Below are positions 42,678 to 50,103 of a stretch of DNA of 60,607 nt, piece after piece. The number at the start of each line of letters is the position of its first letter. Position 1 is the stretch's first letter. Source of the DNA: Cognatilysobacter segetis (GTDB taxonomy: Bacteria; Pseudomonadota; Gammaproteobacteria; Xanthomonadales; Xanthomonadaceae); the NCBI RefSeq assembly GCF_004359965.1, contig NZ_SMRQ01000016.1, forward strand, positions 1 through 60,607. Direction: 5' to 3'. Below the pieces are notes generated by a model, which saw only the letters and a list, made by a program, of their open reading frames with translations, did no database searches and had not been told where the DNA came from. A program made the translations under genes and the position numbers.

Positions 42678-43316
42678 ATGAACGACCGAATTCCCGTCGC
42701 GCGAACGCTCGGCATCGCGGTGATCGCCGCGCTCACGCTGGCCGCGTGCCGACCGGGTCGCGGCGACAACGACACGCTCGCCGACGGCGCCACCGACGCA
42801 CCGAGCGCGGCCAGCGGTGCCACCAACGTCGGGCCGGGCGCGCCGCCCGTCGACTCGGCGGGCCCCGGCTACAGCGATGCGATGCCGTCGCCGTCGGGCA
42901 CCACCAGCGCGGGACCGGCCGGTGCGACCCTGACGCTCGTCTCGCAGGGACCCCATGCGCCGTACATCGCCAACTCCGCCGGCAACGCGCTGTACTACGT
43001 CGAAGGCGATACCGACGGCAGCAAGTGCACCGGGCCCTGCCTGCAGGCGTGGCCGCCGGTGACCATCGAGACGCAGCAGCCGAGCGGCGCGGCGGGGCTA
43101 GAAGGCGCGAAGATCGCGACGATCACCCGGGCCGAGGGCACCCGCCAGGTGACGTTCGACGGCCACCCGCTGTACCGCTACGCGGCGGATGCGGGCGCGG
43201 GCAGCGCGAACGGCGATGGGGTGAAGGACAAGTTCGGCAGCTGGCACATCGCCTCGCCGACGATGGGCGGCGCCGCGGCATCGCAGGCCACGCCCGCGCC
43301 GAAGACGGGCGGTTGA
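42678..43316 (+). CDS. Lipoprotein with secreted repeat (COG4315) domain
   Basis: 212 residues. The signal ends in lipobox LAAC (C24), then a Gly/Ser/Ala-rich linker of about 65 residues. The core has the repeat pattern of this family twice: GNALYYVEGDTDGSKCTGPCLQ with WPPV, then TFDGHPLYRYAADAGAG with a final GSWHI. The two cysteines of CTGPC are conserved. Family members sit in the envelope, and some are linked to metal or redox conditions. AGAGG at 42668-42672 precedes the ATG. It converges on a small hypothetical gene. Confidence 0.8.
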   Translation: MNDRIPVARTLGIAVIAALTLAACRPGRGDNDTLADGATDAPSAASGATNVGPGAPPVDSAGPGYSDAMPSPSGTTSAGPAGATLTLVSQGPHAPYIANSAGNALYYVEGDTDGSKCTGPCLQAWPPVTIETQQPSGAAGLEGAKIATITRAEGTRQVTFDGHPLYRYAADAGAGSANGDGVKDKFGSWHIASPTMGGAAASQATPAPKTGG

Positions 43317-43322
43317 GTCGCG

Positions 43323-43352
43323 GCCGGGCGGCCGGTCGAACGGTCGCCCGGC
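43323..43352. terminator. Bidirectional hairpin between convergent genes
   Basis: Arms at 43323-43334 and 43341-43352 form a 12-bp stem with one G-T pair and a 6-base loop. The hairpin fills the gap between the lipoprotein stop at 43316 and the opposing gene's stop at 43353. No T-run follows. Confidence 0.55.
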
Positions 43353-43571
43353 TCAGCCGTGGGCGTAGCGCGGGAACGCGTTGCGCTCGACGTGGATCGC
43401 ATCGCGCCCGGCGGGCGACAGGCACCGATCCCAGGCGCTCTGCAGCAGGCCCTTGGCGTAGAGGTCGTCCTCGAGCTGCTTGTCGATCTTGGCGCGGGCA
43501 TCGACCGCCAGAAGCCGCAGCGCGGCCAGTTCGCGGTGGCTGAGGATCGTCGGCTGTGTGGCGGTTTTCAT
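43353..43571 (-). CDS. Hypothetical protein, 72 aa
   Basis: A helical, charged protein (MKTATQPTILSHRELAALR, then DKQLEDDLYAKGLLQSAWDRCL). GGGGAG nine bases before the ATG supports it. No signal, membrane segment or known domain. It stands alone, with a 135-base gap to the CheX-like gene upstream, in which I see nothing further. Confidence 0.55.
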   Translation of the reverse strand: MKTATQPTILSHRELAALRLLAVDARAKIDKQLEDDLYAKGLLQSAWDRCLSPAGRDAIHVERNAFPRYAHG

Positions 43572-43706
43572 GGCGTCGGCTCCCCGGTCATGCGGGAGTC
43601 AGTCTCGGACGCCGGGCCCTCAAGGCCGCGTGAAAAACATGGGCGCCGCCCGTCCGCCTGACGGACGGCGGCATCCCGGCGTTCCACGGCGCCGGGGCTG
43701 TACGGT

Positions 43707-44549
43707 TCAGTCGCCGAGGACGAGCAGGAACGGCCCGAGTTGCGACGTCATCGACACCATGACGTGCATCCCGTCGTCGAGCGCCGAGACCGGCGTGTCG
43801 AAGTCGGGCGGGGAGGCGCGGTAGCTCGCGTCCTCCGGCAGGCTGTCCTTCACGACGTAGCCCATCAGCATGTTGACCAGCTCGCCGAGCGCATCGCGCG
43901 CGAGTTCGTCGTCGCAGGCCTCCGCGGGGATCGAGAGGAAGGCCTGCGCCATCGCATGCATCGTCGCGGTGTCGCAGGCCATGCCGATCGCGAGCGGGCG
44001 GTCGGCGGCCACGCGGACGATCGCCAGTGCGTCGACCGGCGGCGGCGAGGCCGGGTCGGCGACGCTGGAGAACTGGCACTGCGTGCGCAGGAGGCGCGGG
44101 AACAGCTTGTTGCAGGTGGCGATCGAATTGCCGACGCGCCGTCCCAGCTGGTGCGTCGCGACGACCGCGTCGAGCGAGCGCGCGGCTTCGTCGCGATCGG
44201 CCGAATGCAGGCGCAGTTCCTCGTCGAGCCCGGCGCGGTCGACGAAGCCTTCCTCGATGAGGATTTCGCCGAACAGCTTGCGGCGCGACTTCTGCTCGTC
44301 GAGCAGCTGGCCGACCTCATCGGAGGTGAGCAGACCCATCGACTGCGCGATGTCGCCGAAGCGGCGGTCCTCGCGGCGCTGGCGCTCGTTGATCGCCTGC
44401 GCCTGGTCCGCGCTGAGCATCCCCTTGTCGCAGGCGAGCTCGCCGAGCGCGGGATTGGACATGCGCTGGATCTCGAGCGCGCGCAGCAGCTGCGACGCGT
44501 CGATGACGCCCTTTTCCAGCAGGAACTGGCCGAAGAACTTGGCTGCCAT
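43707..44549 (-). CDS. MshEN-like repeats fused to a CheX/CheC-type phosphatase
   Basis: 280 residues. Residues 4-45 (KFFGQFLLEKGVID, ALEIQ, LGELACDKGML) and 62-103 (RRFGDIAQSMGLLT, LLDEQ, LFGEILIEEGFV) fit the RLGxxLxxxG...Q...LGxxLxxxG pattern of the MshEN c-di-GMP-binding fold; the first repeat has lost the leading Arg, the second keeps RFG. Residues about 135-275 are CheX/CheC-like, with the phosphatase signature ExxN at E223-N226 (GELVNMLMG). The gene follows the CheY-like receiver by 11 bases, so it probably dephosphorylates that receiver. GAGG nine bases before the ATG supports the start. Confidence 0.75.
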   Translation of the reverse strand: MAAKFFGQFLLEKGVIDASQLLRALEIQRMSNPALGELACDKGMLSADQAQAINERQRREDRRFGDIAQSMGLLTSDEVGQLLDEQKSRRKLFGEILIEEGFVDRAGLDEELRLHSADRDEAARSLDAVVATHQLGRRVGNSIATCNKLFPRLLRTQCQFSSVADPASPPPVDALAIVRVAADRPLAIGMACDTATMHAMAQAFLSIPAEACDDELARDALGELVNMLMGYVVKDSLPEDASYRASPPDFDTPVSALDDGMHVMVSMTSQLGPFLLVLGD

Positions 44550-44560
44550 GGTCTCGGGCC

Positions 44561-44941
44561 TCAGGCGTTGGCGGGAGCGAGCACGTCGGCCAGCACGCGC
44601 GCGAGCGTGTCGCGGTCGATCGGCTTCTGCAGGTAGCTCTTCGCGCCCATCGCCAGGCACTGCTCGATGTCGTTCTGCGCGCCCAGCGAGCTCAGCACGA
44701 CGACCTTGGCGGCCGGATCGAGCTCGAGGATGCGCTTGAGCGCGGCCTTGCCATCGACCTTGGGCATGACGAGGTCCAGCAGGACGACGTCGGGCTTGAG
44801 CGCGAGGTACTGCTCGACGGCCCTGACGCCGTTGTCGGCTTCGCCGGCGAGCGCGTAGCCGCAGGCGTCGAGTTGCTGGGTGGTCAGCATGCGCAGCGCG
44901 CGCGAGTCGTCGCAGAGCAGAACGGTGTGGCGGTCACTCAT
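44561..44941 (-). CDS. CheY-like single-domain response regulator
   Basis: 126 residues. Acidic pocket CDDSRAL, phospho-acceptor D56 in LLDLVMP, conserved Ser in VLSSLGAQ and Lys in QKPID. The N-terminal MSDRHTVLLCDD and A-rich C-terminus are typical of stand-alone receivers. AAGGA eight bases before the ATG. It is first in a two-gene operon with the MshEN-CheX protein, which is its likely phosphatase. No chemoreceptor, CheA or motor gene is present in the window. Confidence 0.9.
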   Translation of the reverse strand: MSDRHTVLLCDDSRALRMLTTQQLDACGYALAGEADNGVRAVEQYLALKPDVVLLDLVMPKVDGKAALKRILELDPAAKVVVLSSLGAQNDIEQCLAMGAKSYLQKPIDRDTLARVLADVLAPANA

Positions 44942-45009
44942 TCGTTCGTCCTTGCGCGCATCCCGGCGCGCGCATGCCGCGGTCGACCCGGGTCGACCCT
45001 CGGACCATG

Positions 45010-46281
45010 CTAACGGCCGGGCCCGCCGTTCCTTGAGGCGTCGGCCGCCAGCCAGGCCACGGCCGCGCGGCCCGCGCGCAGCCCGCTCGCGAAGCAGGCC
45101 GTGAGCAAGTAGCCGCCGGTGGGCGCTTCCCAGTCGAGCATTTCGCCGGCGACGAACGAGCCCGGGCGCCGCCGCAGCATCAGGCCGTCGTCCAGCGCGT
45201 CGGGACGCACGCCCCCCGCGCTGCTGATCGCTTCCTCGATCGGCCGTGGTGACTGCAGCCGCAACGGGAGGCGCTTGATGGTCGCGGCCAGCCGCGCGGG
45301 GTCGTCCGGCAGCGGCACGCCGAGTACTTCGTGCAGCAGGCCCGCCTTGACGCCCTGCAGGCCGGCCTGTCGCCTCAGGTGTTCGCCCACGCTGCGCCCC
45401 TTGCGCGGCCGGGCGAGCGCATCGCGCAGCGCGGCCTCGTCGCGGCCCGGGGCGAGGTCCAGCACGAGCACCGCATCGCCGTCGCGCGCGATCGCCTCGC
45501 GCAGGTCGGCGGAGATCGCGTAGACGAGGCTGCCCTCGATGCCCGCCCGGCTCACCACGCACTCGCCCTGCCGCGACTGCGCGCGGCCGTCCGCAGCCGT
45601 CCAGTGCGCGACGACGGGCTTGATCGGCGCACCGGCGAAGCGCTCGGCGAAATGCGGCGTCCAGGCCACGTCGAAGCCGCAGTTCGACGGCCGCAGCGGC
45701 GCGACGTCGACGCCGGAATCGACGAACGGTGAGACCCATGCGCCATCGGAGCCGAGCTCGGGCCAGCTGCCGCCTCCGAGCGTGAACACAGTGGCCGGCG
45801 CGTGGACCTCGACGTCGCCCTGCGGCGTCTGGAACTGCAGGGCGCCGTCGTCGCGCCAGCCCGTCCAGCGATGCTGGACGTGGAAGCGCACGCCGGATTC
45901 GCGCAGGCGGCGCACCCAGCCGCGCAGCAGCGGCGCGGCCTTCAGGTCGGTGGGGAATACGCGGCCCGACGTGCCGACGAAGGTCTCGACGCCCAGCCCA
46001 CGTGCCCAGTCACGCAGCGCGTCGGCATCGAAGTCGTCGAGCCAGTGCGCGACATCCGCCGCGCGCTCGCGGTAGCGCGCATCGAACGCCGGGCGCGGCT
46101 CCGAATGGGTGAGGTTGAGTCCGCCTTTGCCCGCGATGAGGAATTTGCGACCGACCGAGCCCTTCGCCTCGAACAGGTCGACCTCGACGCCCGCGGCGCG
46201 CGCGACCTCCGCGGCCATGAGGCCCGCGGGTCCACCGCCCACGACGGCGAGGCCGGGAAGTTCGATGCGCGGGATCGCCAT
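45010..46281 (-). CDS. BaiN/RdsA-family flavoprotein (HI0933-like)
   Basis: 423 residues. The FAD Rossmann motif is VVGGGPAGLMAAE (about 13-25), then LFEAKGSVGRKFLIAGKGGLNLTHSE, the hallmark of the HI0933/BaiN family. The C-terminal FVAGEMLDWEAPTGGYLLTACFASG is the second FAD contact. The RPSNCGFDVAWTPHFAERFAG region fits the TIGR03862 subgroup. Family members are NAD(P)H-dependent reductases with few defined substrates. The start at 46281 follows from the N-terminal Rossmann motif; upstream frame sequence is Arg-rich. It is divergent from the serine hydrolase gene. Confidence 0.85.
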   Translation of the reverse strand: MAIPRIELPGLAVVGGGPAGLMAAEVARAAGVEVDLFEAKGSVGRKFLIAGKGGLNLTHSEPRPAFDARYRERAADVAHWLDDFDADALRDWARGLGVETFVGTSGRVFPTDLKAAPLLRGWVRRLRESGVRFHVQHRWTGWRDDGALQFQTPQGDVEVHAPATVFTLGGGSWPELGSDGAWVSPFVDSGVDVAPLRPSNCGFDVAWTPHFAERFAGAPIKPVVAHWTAADGRAQSRQGECVVSRAGIEGSLVYAISADLREAIARDGDAVLVLDLAPGRDEAALRDALARPRKGRSVGEHLRRQAGLQGVKAGLLHEVLGVPLPDDPARLAATIKRLPLRLQSPRPIEEAISSAGGVRPDALDDGLMLRRRPGSFVAGEMLDWEAPTGGYLLTACFASGLRAGRAAVAWLAADASRNGGPGR

Positions 46282-46364
46282 GCCGGTGTTCGGGAAAAAC
46301 GGGCGCACAGCATGCCTGCAAGGCCGTCCGCACGGTATCGTCGCCGCTTCCACCGCCGGTACGA

Positions 46365-48002
46365 ATGCCCATGACGTTGCGCCTCGCCGCTCCGCTGCTC
46401 GCCCTCCTGCTCGTTCCCGCGATGCCCGTGACCGCGCAGGACGCGTCGCCCGCGTCGGTCGCCGACACGGCGCTGCCGGCGCAGCTCGCCGACTTCGACG
46501 CCTACGTCGCATCGGCACAGAAGCGCTTCGACGTGCCCGGCATCGCGGTCGCCATCGTCAAGGACGGCCACGTGGTGCTGGAGAAGGGCTGGGGCGTGCG
46601 CGAGCAGGGCAAGCCCGCGCCGGTGACCGCGCACACGCTGTTCGCGATCGCGTCGAACACGAAGGCGTTCACCTCCATGGCGATCTCGATGCTCGCCGAC
46701 GAAGGCAAGCTGTCGCTGGACGACCGCGTCATCGACCACCTGCCGTGGTTCCGCATGTCCGATCCGTACATCACCCGGGAGATGCGCATCCGCGAGCTGC
46801 TCGCACATCGATCGGGCCTCGGCCTCGGCGCCGGCGACCTGCTGTACTGGCCGGGCACGACCTACACCGGCGAAGAGGTCGCGCGTCGCCTGAAGGACGT
46901 GCCGATCACCGGCAGCTTCCGCGGCCAGTACGCCTACGACAACATCCTGTTCGGCGTCGCGCAGCAGGTCATCGAGAAGGTCAGCGGGCAGAGCTTCCAG
47001 GCCTTCCTCGACAGCCGCATCCTCGGCCCGCTGGGCATGACCGAGACGCGCTACAACTCCGATTTCCTCAAGCCCGGCGACGACGTGGCCATCGGCCATG
47101 CTGCGTTCGATTTCAAGGACGTGCGCCCGCTCGCCGCGCCGATGACCTGGTCGAACGTCGCCGGTGCCGGCGGCATCTATTCCAGCGTGCACGACATGGC
47201 GCGCTGGATGCAGGTGAACCTCGCCGACGGCGTGATCGCGGGCGAGGGCAAGGACGCGAAGCGGCTCGTCAGCGAGGCGCGCCATCGTGGCATGTGGCAG
47301 CTGGTCACGCCGATCCCGGTGAACCCGTCGAAGGTGCCGGAACTGGCGCCGCTGACGCCGAACTTCTCCGGTTACGGCGAAGGCTGGTTCCTCTCCGACT
47401 ACCGCGGCCACAAGCTCGTCTGGCACACCGGCGGCTGGCCGGGCATGGTCTCGCGCGTGACGATGGTGCCGGACCTCGGCGTCGGCGTGGTGGTGCTCAC
47501 CAACGCGGAAATGGGCGGCGCGTTCAACGCATTGACCTACCGCGTGCTCGACGCCTACACCGGCGCGCCGAAGACCGACTGGGTCGCGGCGTACGGCGCG
47601 GCGCTCGACCGCCAGCGCGGCGATGCCGATGCCGGCTGGAAGAAGCACCTCGCGCAGCGCGACGCCGCGTCCAAGCCGTCGCTGCCGCTCGCGAAATACG
47701 CCGGCACGTATCGCGATCCGTGGTACGGCGACGTCATGATCGAACGCGACGGCAACGGCCTGCGCATGCGGTTCGCGAAGACGCCGGAGCTCACCGGCCG
47801 CCTGGAGCACTGGCAGCACGACAGCTTCATCGTCCGCTGGGACCAGCGCTGGCTCAATGCCGACGCGTTCGTCGATTTCGACCTCGACCACGACGGCGTC
47901 ATCCGCGGCATTCGCATGGAGCCGGTGTCGCCCCTCACGGACTTCAGCTTCGACTTCCAGGACCTGCGCCTGGCGCCGGTGCCGGAACAGAAGAAGCCCT
48001 GA
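46365..48002 (+). CDS. Exported serine hydrolase, beta-lactamase/DD-peptidase fold
   Basis: 545 residues with a signal peptide (APLLALLLVPAMPVTAQ). The class C beta-lactamase-type catalytic set is present: SNTK (S97, K100), YDN (Y191-N193) and HTGG near 365. The C-terminal 120 residues (YAGTYRDPWYGDVMIERDGNGLRMRF) form the extra beta domain common in this group (DUF3471-like). It may act on peptidoglycan fragments, esters or D-amino-acid peptides; a drug-resistance role is not implied. A -10-like TATCGT lies at 46336-46341. An ATG two codons later is a second possible start. Confidence 0.85.
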   Translation: MPMTLRLAAPLLALLLVPAMPVTAQDASPASVADTALPAQLADFDAYVASAQKRFDVPGIAVAIVKDGHVVLEKGWGVREQGKPAPVTAHTLFAIASNTKAFTSMAISMLADEGKLSLDDRVIDHLPWFRMSDPYITREMRIRELLAHRSGLGLGAGDLLYWPGTTYTGEEVARRLKDVPITGSFRGQYAYDNILFGVAQQVIEKVSGQSFQAFLDSRILGPLGMTETRYNSDFLKPGDDVAIGHAAFDFKDVRPLAAPMTWSNVAGAGGIYSSVHDMARWMQVNLADGVIAGEGKDAKRLVSEARHRGMWQLVTPIPVNPSKVPELAPLTPNFSGYGEGWFLSDYRGHKLVWHTGGWPGMVSRVTMVPDLGVGVVVLTNAEMGGAFNALTYRVLDAYTGAPKTDWVAAYGAALDRQRGDADAGWKKHLAQRDAASKPSLPLAKYAGTYRDPWYGDVMIERDGNGLRMRFAKTPELTGRLEHWQHDSFIVRWDQRWLNADAFVDFDLDHDGVIRGIRMEPVSPLTDFSFDFQDLRLAPVPEQKKP

Positions 48003-48057
48003 TGCCGTTCCCCGTCACCCGCGCACAGCGCGCCGCACGCCGCCCCCGGAGCCGCCC

Positions 48058-48210
48058 ATGAGCTGGATCGCCATCCTCATCGTCATCATCGGCCTGTACC
48101 TCGCCTTCAAAGCGGTCGGCCTCGTCATCCGCCTGCTGATCTGGGCGGTGATCCTCGGTGCCATCTACTGGCTCATCGCGCCGCACCTCGGCCTGCCGCT
48201 GCCGGGATGA
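48058..48210 (+). CDS. Two-helix small membrane protein, 50 aa
   Basis: A tiny, very hydrophobic protein (MSWIAILIVIIGLYLAFKA, then LVIRLLIWAVILGAIYWLI) with two predicted helices and a Pro/Gly/Leu-rich end. The ATG at 48058 follows the serine hydrolase by 55 bases and could share its transcript. It resembles the short uncharacterised membrane proteins found in Xanthomonads. Function unknown. Confidence 0.7.
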   Translation: MSWIAILIVIIGLYLAFKAVGLVIRLLIWAVILGAIYWLIAPHLGLPLPG

Positions 48211-48231
48211 CGCACGCGGAGCCGCCTGCGC

Positions 48232-48237
48232 TAGAGT
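48232..48237 (+). promoter_or_regulatory. Candidate -10 box for the hypothetical gene at 48266
   Basis: TAGAGT, 28 bases before the ATG, is the same hexamer as at 7896-7901. AAAGGGGA follows as ribosome binding site. Confidence 0.3.
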
Positions 48238-48265
48238 CGGCGGGAGAGCGGAAAGGGGACCGCGC

Positions 48266-48613
48266 ATGAACTGGCACGTGTATTCCATCGGGCCGATCGA
48301 CTACGGCTGGCACCAGCTGCGGACGGTGCGAGAAACGCTGGAGGTCGCGGTGGTGCCGTGCGAGGGCAGCGATCCGCGCGAGGGCCTCGATACGGCCGCA
48401 TCGCTGGCATTCCTGCGGAGCTGGGAATCGGCCAAGGAGGCGGCGCTCGCGGCCGGCTGGGAAGGCGGCTTCCGGCTGGAACCGCGCGTGTTCTGGCTGC
48501 CGGACGACCTGCAGATGGCGCACGGCTTCGTGTTCAAGCAGGACCACAACGGCGCGACGTTCGTCGCCAGCCCGCAGCCGCTGCCGCACCTCGCGGCCCT
48601 CGGCGCGCGCTGA
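48266..48613 (+). CDS. Hypothetical protein, 115 aa
   Basis: A soluble protein, MNWHVYSIGPIDYGWHQLR, then VAVVPCEGSDPREGLDTA, EGGFRLEPRVFWLPDD and FVFKQDHNGATFVASPQPL. Regular alternation of strands and Trp-rich motifs suggests a compact alpha/beta fold. GAAAGGGGA at about 48251 supports the start. No family recognised; conserved-looking codon use. Confidence 0.65.
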   Translation: MNWHVYSIGPIDYGWHQLRTVRETLEVAVVPCEGSDPREGLDTAASLAFLRSWESAKEAALAAGWEGGFRLEPRVFWLPDDLQMAHGFVFKQDHNGATFVASPQPLPHLAALGAR

Positions 48614-48646
48614 ACCGGCGTACAGGGGCGCCGCGACGGCGCTCCT

Positions 48647-48652
48647 TACAAT
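48647..48652 (+). promoter_or_regulatory. Strong -10 box for a probably leaderless trhO mRNA
   Basis: TACAAT matches TATAAT at 5/6 and ends six bases before the ATG at 48659. That places the expected transcription start on the start codon itself. There is no Shine-Dalgarno. Confidence 0.45.
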
Positions 48653-48658
48653 GGCGGG

Positions 48659-49399
48659 ATGATCCTCAACATCGCCGCCTACCACTTCGCCCCGATCGAC
48701 GATGCCGACGCATTGGCCGCGTCGCTGCATTCCGTCGCCGAGGCCGGCTGCGTGCGCGGCACGATCCTCGTCGCGCCCGAAGGCGTGAACCTGTTCCTGG
48801 CGGGCGGCGAAACCGCCGTGGATGCGGTGCTGGACGTGCTGCGCCGCGACGACCGCTTCGCCGGCCTGGGGGTCAAGCGCAGCTGGAGCGCGACGCAGCC
48901 GTTCGGTCGGCTGAAGGCCAAGGTCAAGCCGGAGATCATCACCTTCCGCCGCGACGGCACGGCGCCGCTCGACGCTCGCGCGCCCGCGGTGGATCCGGCG
49001 ACGCTCGCCCGCTGGATCGCGGAGGGCCACGACGACGCAGGCCGGCGCCTCGTCCTGCTAGATACACGCAACCGCGAGGAATTCGGCTACGGCACGTTCG
49101 AGAACGCGCTGACGCTGCCGATCGGCAACTTCACCGAGCTTCCGGAAGCGCTCGCGCCGCACCGCGAGGCGCTGGCCGATGCGACCGTCGTCAGCTTCTG
49201 CACCGGCGGGATCCGCTGCGAAAAGGCCGCGCTCTGGCTGCAGGCCGACGGCATGCGGAATGTGCTGCAGCTCGACGGCGGCATCCTCGCCTACTTCGAG
49301 CAGGTCGGCGGGTTCGGCTACGCGGGCCGGTGCTTCGTGTTCGACGGCCGCGTGGCGCTCGATCCCGCGCTGAAACCGCTGGTCGACGACGCGGCCTGA
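48659..49399 (+). CDS. trhO: Rhodanese-domain tRNA uridine hydroxylase-like protein (TrhO/YceA family)
   Basis: 246 residues. The N-terminal ferredoxin-like domain (ILVAPEGVNLFLAGG) and the rhodanese domain (VLLDTRNREEFGYGTFENA) are present, with the active loop CTGGIRCEKA (C181, C187). The family makes 5-hydroxyuridine at tRNA position 34 with oxygen. It is about 100 residues shorter than E. coli TrhO (350) and lacks the C-terminal cysteine-rich part, so it belongs to a short form. Function by analogy. Confidence 0.85.
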   Translation: MILNIAAYHFAPIDDADALAASLHSVAEAGCVRGTILVAPEGVNLFLAGGETAVDAVLDVLRRDDRFAGLGVKRSWSATQPFGRLKAKVKPEIITFRRDGTAPLDARAPAVDPATLARWIAEGHDDAGRRLVLLDTRNREEFGYGTFENALTLPIGNFTELPEALAPHREALADATVVSFCTGGIRCEKAALWLQADGMRNVLQLDGGILAYFEQVGGFGYAGRCFVFDGRVALDPALKPLVDDAA

Positions 49400-49486
49400 C
49401 CCGCGTCACCGGCGTTTCACTCCGCCTCGGCGGACGATGCGGTCCCCTTGCCGCAGCGGCGATGACGCCGCATCCAAGGAGATCAC

Positions 49487-50011
49487 ATGGACATGCGCGA
49501 CGACATGCGCACCGCGGCGCCCGACCGCGAGGACAACATCCGCAAGCTGCGCGAACTGGCCAAGGGCCTGCACGTGGCGATGCTGACGACGCAGGGCGAG
49601 GACGGTCGCCTGTTCAGCCGCCCGCTCGGCGTGCAGGAGCTCGAGTTCGACGGCGACGTGTGGTTCGCCACCGGCCTCGACAGCGAGAAGGTGCGCGAAG
49701 TCGAGGCCCATCCGCAGGTCAACGTCGCCTTCGCCTCGAAGGACAACGGCACGTACATCTCGATTTCCGGCGCCGCGAGCGTGGTGCGCGATCGGGCCGA
49801 GATCGAGCGCCACTGGACCCCGGGCATGGGCGTCTACTTCAAGGACGGCAAGGACGACCCCAACCTCTGCCTGATCCGCGTGGAAGCGCAGAGCGCGGAG
49901 TACTGGGACGGTCCGGGCACGATGGCCGGCCGTGCGCTGCACTTCCTGCTTACTGCGGTGACGAAGGATCCGGGCAAGCTCTCGGACAACCAGCGCATCA
50001 ACCTGCAGTGA
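49487..50011 (+). CDS. FMN-binding general stress protein (pyridoxamine-phosphate-oxidase-like)
   Basis: 174 residues with a split-barrel FMN fold: NIRKLRELAKGLHVAMLTTQG, FSRPLGVQELEFDGDVWFAT and NGTYISISGAASVVRD. It matches the general-stress-protein-26-like group, which includes an FMN-binding stress protein in Xanthomonas. Binding of FMN or related cofactors is known for the group; enzymatic role unclear. The ATG at 49487 has AGGAG upstream. A strong hairpin follows the gene. Confidence 0.82.
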   Translation: MDMRDDMRTAAPDREDNIRKLRELAKGLHVAMLTTQGEDGRLFSRPLGVQELEFDGDVWFATGLDSEKVREVEAHPQVNVAFASKDNGTYISISGAASVVRDRAEIERHWTPGMGVYFKDGKDDPNLCLIRVEAQSAEYWDGPGTMAGRALHFLLTAVTKDPGKLSDNQRINLQ

Positions 50012-50063
50012 GGTGATGCACCGGCGCGCGACCCGGATAGGCGCGCCGCGCACCACGCCGTAA

Positions 50064-50089
50064 CGACGAGGCCGCCCGTGGGCGGCCTC
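50064..50089. terminator. Bidirectional GC hairpin between convergent genes
   Basis: Arms at 50064-50074 and 50079-50089 are perfect 11-base complements around a CGTG loop, followed by TCGTATCCT. It sits between the FMN stress protein stop at 50011 and the helicase stop at 50104 and is the best terminator in the window. Confidence 0.75.
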
Positions 50090-50103
50090 GTTCGTATCCT
50101 GCG

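Noticed and set aside
46365-48002. Calling the serine hydrolase a beta-lactamase resistance gene
   Set aside because: The SxxK, YxN and HTG motifs are shared by many peptidases and esterases; the extra C-terminal domain and lack of an ampR-type neighbour do not support resistance.
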